DNA of 19,878 bases from Rhizobium sp. Q54 (lineage in GTDB: Bacteria; Bacteroidota; Bacteroidia; Flavobacteriales; Flavobacteriaceae). Numbering within the stretch: the stretch's first letter is position 1; every line of letters starts with the position of its first letter. A program made the translations under genes and the position numbers. Below the pieces are notes generated by a model. It made no database searches. It was given only the letters and a program-made list of their open reading frames with translations, and had not been told where the DNA came from. Of the stretch, positions 16,535 to 19,878 are shown piece after piece. The stretch spans positions 1 to 19,878 of the forward strand of contig CALPLL020000006.1 in assembly GCA_943324395.2 (NCBI GenBank). The letters are read 5' to 3'.

Positions 16535-17935
16535 CTATAAAATTAAGCGGATTACTTGTCCGTTTGTCGTGAGCATTTCAATTTGAACTGCTTGGTTTTC
16601 ATCTAAATTGGAAAGTGCTTTTGAAACAGTTTCTACATCAATGGCTTTAATATTTCCAATACTCAATATTATTCCCCCCTTAAGGTCATTTGCGTAAGCA
16701 CTCAATTTTTCATTATTAATTTCTTTGATTTTAACACCATAGCTAATTCTAAATTTCTTCTTATCGGTAGCGTTTATATTTTCTAAATCCAAGCCTTTGA
16801 ATTGAGTATTTATTACGTCACTTTTAGTCAATGTAACTGGAATTATTATCGTTTTGTTATTTCTAATAATGGTAACTTGAACCTGATCATTAGGTCTTTT
16901 AGTACTTATGTATCCATTCAATTCAGCATAAGAAGTTACTATTTGTGTGTCAATTTTTTTAATAATATCTCCTTTGATTAATCCCGATTTTTCAGCCCCT
17001 GTATTTTTATTCACTCGTTTAATATAAAACCCTTCTGTTTCTTTTACGCCCAATTCTTTTGAAGTGGCACTGTTTAATTCTCCTCCTTCAACACCTAAAA
17101 TTCCTCTTTGTACATTTCCAAATTCCATGATGTCCTCAATAATTTTTCGAGTAATATTGGAAGGTATTGCAAAAGAATATCCTACATAAGAACCAGTTTG
17201 TGACGAAATCATGGTGTTTATTCCAATTAATTCACCACGGGTATTCACCAATGCGCCTCCACTGTTTCCAGGATTAACCGCAGCATCTGTTTGAATAAAA
17301 GATTGAATGCCTGAAGTGTCTAAATTTCTTGCTTTGGCAGACACAATACCTGCGGTAACAGTTGAAGTTAGGTTATATGGATTTCCAACAGCTAAAACCC
17401 ATTCTCCCACTTTTACTAAATCTGAATCTGCAAATGTTGAATAAGGAAGTTTTTCATCGGCATCAATTTTCAATAAAGCAATATCCATTTTTGAATCGGT
17501 TCCAACCAATTTAGCTTTGTAAGATTTTTTATTATTTAATGTAATTTCAATTTCTGAAGCGTCTTTTACCACGTGATTATTGGTAACGATATAACCGTCT
17601 TCTGAGATGATTACTCCAGATCCAGTGCCAATTTGTTCTTGTTGTTGCGCTCCTTTATATCCGTAAAAAAATTCCATTATTGGATTTGAAATCGATGTGT
17701 AAGAAACATTTTTTACGTGAACTACCGTGTGAACCGATTTGTCTGCCGCTTCAGTAAAATCTACAGCTTCCGATGATAATCCAACGGTTTTACCATAATT
17801 ATTTGGAGCAAGTGTAACTATAGCATTTCTATTTTTTGAAAAATAGCCGTTACTATCAAATAATAATTTGTAGGCTCCAAGGGTAGTAGCACCGCTTAAC
17901 AGTGATACTAAGAATAGATTTGAGAAATTTTTCAT
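16535..17935 (-). CDS. HtrA/Deg-family periplasmic serine protease
   Basis: A 466-residue trypsin-like protease of the Do/HtrA family, which degrades or refolds damaged envelope proteins. A hydrophobic N-terminal segment (about 7-26) acts as a signal peptide or membrane anchor; no lipobox cysteine is seen. The catalytic triad is complete: H121 in T-N-N-H-V-V, D151 in K-M-D-I-A-L-L and S225 in G-N-S-G-G-A-L. PDZ1 spans about 278-370 (R-G-I-L-G-V...S-G-L-I-K-G-D-I-I). A second, diverged PDZ lies at about 379-466 (G-G-I-I-L-S-I-G). Two PDZ domains fit DegP/DegQ rather than the one-PDZ DegS, but paralogue assignment is not safe. It is divergent from dapF; no convincing promoter with both boxes was found for it. 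Confidence 0.94.
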   Translation of the reverse strand: MKNFSNLFLVSLLSGATTLGAYKLLFDSNGYFSKNRNAIVTLAPNNYGKTVGLSSEAVDFTEAADKSVHTVVHVKNVSYTSISNPIMEFFYGYKGAQQQEQIGTGSGVIISEDGYIVTNNHVVKDASEIEITLNNKKSYKAKLVGTDSKMDIALLKIDADEKLPYSTFADSDLVKVGEWVLAVGNPYNLTSTVTAGIVSAKARNLDTSGIQSFIQTDAAVNPGNSGGALVNTRGELIGINTMISSQTGSYVGYSFAIPSNITRKIIEDIMEFGNVQRGILGVEGGELNSATSKELGVKETEGFYIKRVNKNTGAEKSGLIKGDIIKKIDTQIVTSYAELNGYISTKRPNDQVQVTIIRNNKTIIIPVTLTKSDVINTQFKGLDLENINATDKKKFRISYGVKIKEINNEKLSAYANDLKGGIILSIGNIKAIDVETVSKALSNLDENQAVQIEMLTTNGQVIRLIL

Positions 17936-18012
17936 AGTTATTTAATTTATTTATAGTAAAATTAAAAAAGTTGATTATTAAAAAAAAGAGTTTAACGCTC
18001 GTTTAACAATGA

Positions 18013-18042
18013 TTAACTTTTCATTAATAGTTTGTACTTTTG
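18013..18042 (+). promoter_or_regulatory. Promoter candidate for the dapF operon
   Basis: TACTTTTG (18035-18042) matches the -7 consensus TAnnTTTG exactly. At 19-nt spacing the -33 site reads TTA (18013-18015) where TTG is expected. Transcription would start close to 18049, giving a leader of only about 10 nt before the ATG at 18060. Confidence 0.6.
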
Positions 18043-18059
18043 TAACAACGAAATAAATT

Positions 18060-18842
18060 ATGGAAATCAACTTTGACAAATACGAAGGTACCGGCAATGA
18101 TTTTGTGATGATTGATAATCGCAACGACTTTTTTCCAAAAAATGATGTGAAATTAATTGCTCATTTATGTGATAGAAGATATGGAGTTGGTGCTGATGGA
18201 CTGATTTTATTAGAAAATGATTCTAAATCTAATTTCAAAATGGTCTATTTTAATTCTGATGGAAATCAAAGTTCCATGTGTGGGAATGGAGGAAGATGTT
18301 TAGTAGCGTTCGCAAAAAAACTCAATATTATAGAAAATAAAGCTGCGTTTATGGCAATTGATGGCTTGCATCATGCTACTATTTCTGAAGACAATTCGGT
18401 TTCTTTACAAATGAAAGACGTTGATTCGATTAAAAGTGAAATTAACTATACCTTTTTAAATACCGGTTCGCCGCATCATATCGAAATGGTTTCTACTATT
18501 TCCAAAGTAGAAGTAAAAACTGAAGGGGCAGCAATTCGATACGGTACTTTATATGGTTCGGCTGGTGCCAATGTTAATTTTGTTGAACAAATAAATGAAG
18601 ATACATTTTCAATTCGAACTTACGAAAGGGGAGTTGAAGATGAAACTTTATCTTGCGGAACTGGTGCTACAGCGGTTGCAATTGCAATGAATTTTATAGG
18701 AAAAACCAATTCTAATTCTATTATAATAAATGTTCAAGGAGGAAAATTAGAAGTTTCATTTGATAAAAATGATTCACTTTATTCTAATGTGATTTTAAAA
18801 GGTCCTGCAACTTTTGTGTTTCAAGGAAAAATTAATATTTAA
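18060..18842 (+). CDS. dapF: Diaminopimelate epimerase
   Basis: A 260-residue enzyme that converts LL- to meso-diaminopimelate, used for lysine synthesis and for the peptidoglycan peptide cross-link. The two catalytic cysteines of the PLP-independent epimerase are present: C74 in M-C-G-N-G-G-R-C and C199 in S-C-G-T-G-A-T-A. The N-terminal K-Y-E-G-T-G-N-D-F-V (7-16) and Y-G-V-G-A-D-G-L (41-48) are also family signatures. Length is slightly short of E. coli DapF (274) but complete. The ATG at 18060 starts right at the conserved block. It heads a tight operon with the acetyltransferase and mltG, which links it to cell-wall synthesis. Confidence 0.97.
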   Translation: MEINFDKYEGTGNDFVMIDNRNDFFPKNDVKLIAHLCDRRYGVGADGLILLENDSKSNFKMVYFNSDGNQSSMCGNGGRCLVAFAKKLNIIENKAAFMAIDGLHHATISEDNSVSLQMKDVDSIKSEINYTFLNTGSPHHIEMVSTISKVEVKTEGAAIRYGTLYGSAGANVNFVEQINEDTFSIRTYERGVEDETLSCGTGATAVAIAMNFIGKTNSNSIIINVQGGKLEVSFDKNDSLYSNVILKGPATFVFQGKINI

Positions 18843-18852
18843 TAGCTATAAT

Positions 18853-19386
18853 TTGATCACTTTAAAGGGAAAAACTATTTATTTACGAGCATTGGAACCT
18901 AATGATTTAGAGTTTATTTATGCTGTTGAAAATGACGAATTGGTTTGGGAAGTGAGTCATACTCAAACACCTTATAGCCGTTTTTTAATTCGTCAGTACC
19001 TTGAAAATGCCAATCAGGATATTTATGAAGCCAAACAATTGCGACTTGCAATTTGTAATTTCAATGATGATGCTGCAATTGGATTGATTGATATTTTTGA
19101 ATTTGATCCTAAAAATAATCGCGCTGGAATAGGAATTCTAATTAAAGACTCTGAAAATAGAAGTCAAGGCGTTGGGACTGAGGCATTGGATTTATTGATA
19201 AAATACACCTTTAGAAATTTGAACTTGCATCAATTGTATGCAAATATAGCGTCAGAAAACGAGGCTAGTATCCGACTTTTTACTAAATTTGGATTTGTAA
19301 ATATTGGAATAAAAAAGGAATGGAATTTGGTAAATGGAAAATACAAAGACGAATCTATGTACCAATTAATAAATAACAAATTTTAA
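18853..19386 (+). CDS. GNAT-family N-acetyltransferase (RimL/SpeG-like)
   Basis: A 177-residue GNAT acetyltransferase when started at TTG 18853. The fold begins with T-I-Y-L-R-A-L-E-P-N-D (8-18). The acetyl-CoA-binding motif A is at 91-113 (A-G-I-G-I-L-I, then R-S-Q-G-V-G-T-E-A). Motif B is N-E-A-S-I-R-L-F-T-K-F-G-F (136-148). The pattern resembles RimL and spermidine acetyltransferase SpeG; the substrate is unknown. There is no in-frame ATG near the start. An earlier in-frame TTG at 18814 would overlap dapF by 29 nt and add 13 poorly fitting residues, so 18853, 10 nt after the dapF stop, is preferred. Confidence 0.85.
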   Translation: MITLKGKTIYLRALEPNDLEFIYAVENDELVWEVSHTQTPYSRFLIRQYLENANQDIYEAKQLRLAICNFNDDAAIGLIDIFEFDPKNNRAGIGILIKDSENRSQGVGTEALDLLIKYTFRNLNLHQLYANIASENEASIRLFTKFGFVNIGIKKEWNLVNGKYKDESMYQLINNKF

Positions 19387-19396
19387 AATATATATT

Positions 19397-19878
19397 TTGA
19401 ACTTAAAAAAAACAATTACAATAGTTTCAGTCGTTTTAATCGCTGCATTGTTAATTTACGGTATTAAATTATATGGCGATATATTTTCTAAAAATACTAA
19501 ATTCACTGAAAATGAGCTTTACGTTCACATCCCTACCGACGCAAATTATGAAGAGGTAAAAATGATCATTACTCCATACATTGATAATATGGAGAAGTTT
19601 GAAATGGTAGCCTCCAAAAGATCGTATATTCAAAATGTAAAATCTGGACGTTTTTTATTCAAAAAAGGAATGAATAACTTCGAATTGATTACCGCTTTAC
19701 GTAACAATATTCCAGTAAAACTATCTTTTAACAATCAGGAACGCATAGAAAATGTGGTTGGAAGGGTAGGCTCTCAAATAGAAGCCGATAGTATTTCATT
19801 GATGAAAATTTTTAAAGATTCTACTTTCTTGAAAGAAAATGGTTTCACTGAAGAAAATGTAATTAGTATTTGTATACC
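19397..19878 (+). CDS. mltG: Endolytic transglycosylase MltG, N-terminal part (3' partial)
   Basis: The frame opens at TTG 19397, 10 nt after the acetyltransferase stop, and stays open to the window edge (160 codons plus 2 bases). The protein starts with a short basic stretch and one membrane segment (about residues 6-24). It continues with Y-V-H-I-P-T-D-A-N-Y-E-E-V, G-R-F-L-F-K-K-G-M-N-N-F-E-L-I and V-K-L-S-F-N-N-Q-E-R, the LysM-like region and linker typical of YceG/MltG. MltG is an inner-membrane enzyme that cuts nascent glycan strands. The catalytic Glu region lies beyond the window, so activity cannot be judged. Position after dapF fits a cell-wall operon. Confidence 0.85.
   Translation, partial: MNLKKTITIVSVVLIAALLIYGIKLYGDIFSKNTKFTENELYVHIPTDANYEEVKMIITPYIDNMEKFEMVASKRSYIQNVKSGRFLFKKGMNNFELITALRNNIPVKLSFNNQERIENVVGRVGSQIEADSISLMKIFKDSTFLKENGFTEENVISICI

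Noticed and set aside
17957..17964. Minus-strand TAATTTTA as -7 box for the HtrA gene
   Set aside because: The final G is missing and there is no TTG at the expected upstream distance, so it is no better than background in AT-rich DNA.
18814..18852. Upstream TTG giving a longer acetyltransferase that overlaps dapF
   Set aside because: The added residues do not look like GNAT sequence, and the TTG at 18853 gives a normal family N-terminus and a short gap.

Overview
The window looks like a chromosomal segment of a Bacteroidota bacterium, most likely Flavobacterium or a close Flavobacteriaceae relative. Four signs point there. The DNA is AT-rich. A giant surface protein ends in a type IX secretion (T9SS) type A C-terminal sorting domain. 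Several upstream regions carry the Bacteroidota promoter pattern TTG-N19-TAnnTTTG in place of the E. coli -35/-10 pair. Start codons lack clear Shine-Dalgarno sequences. No tRNA, rRNA, CRISPR array, insertion sequence, phage gene or plasmid gene is visible.

Layout. Positions 1-6024 (+) hold the 3' part of a very large Ig-like repeat adhesin whose 5' end lies outside the window. It converges on prfC (6099-7688, -), with a strong two-way terminator between them. A divergent promoter region (7689-7898) leads into a probable envelope-biogenesis operon: two exported parvulin-type peptidyl-prolyl isomerases (7899-9881 and 9944-11374) and a MoxR-family AAA+ ATPase (11429-12382), closed by a hairpin. 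A mitochondrial-type aconitase gene (12652-14916) and an APC-family amino-acid permease gene (15055-16464) follow, each with its own promoter candidate and terminator. The permease converges on an HtrA/Deg-type periplasmic serine protease (16535-17935, -). From 18060 onward a compact operon reads dapF, a GNAT acetyltransferase and the start of mltG, which runs off the window. The last two begin with TTG codons, each exactly 10 nt after the preceding stop.

How the genes fit together. Much of the window serves the cell envelope: periplasmic folding helpers (two parvulin proteins), periplasmic quality control (HtrA), peptidoglycan precursor supply (DapF makes meso-diaminopimelate), glycan strand cleavage (MltG) and a T9SS-exported surface protein. 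Aconitase (TCA cycle), RF3 (translation termination) and the permease are general housekeeping genes. No clearly undescribed system is present. The most interesting signal is the adhesin, where four different globular domains appear to be inserted inside Ig/PKD-like modules that otherwise form a chain.
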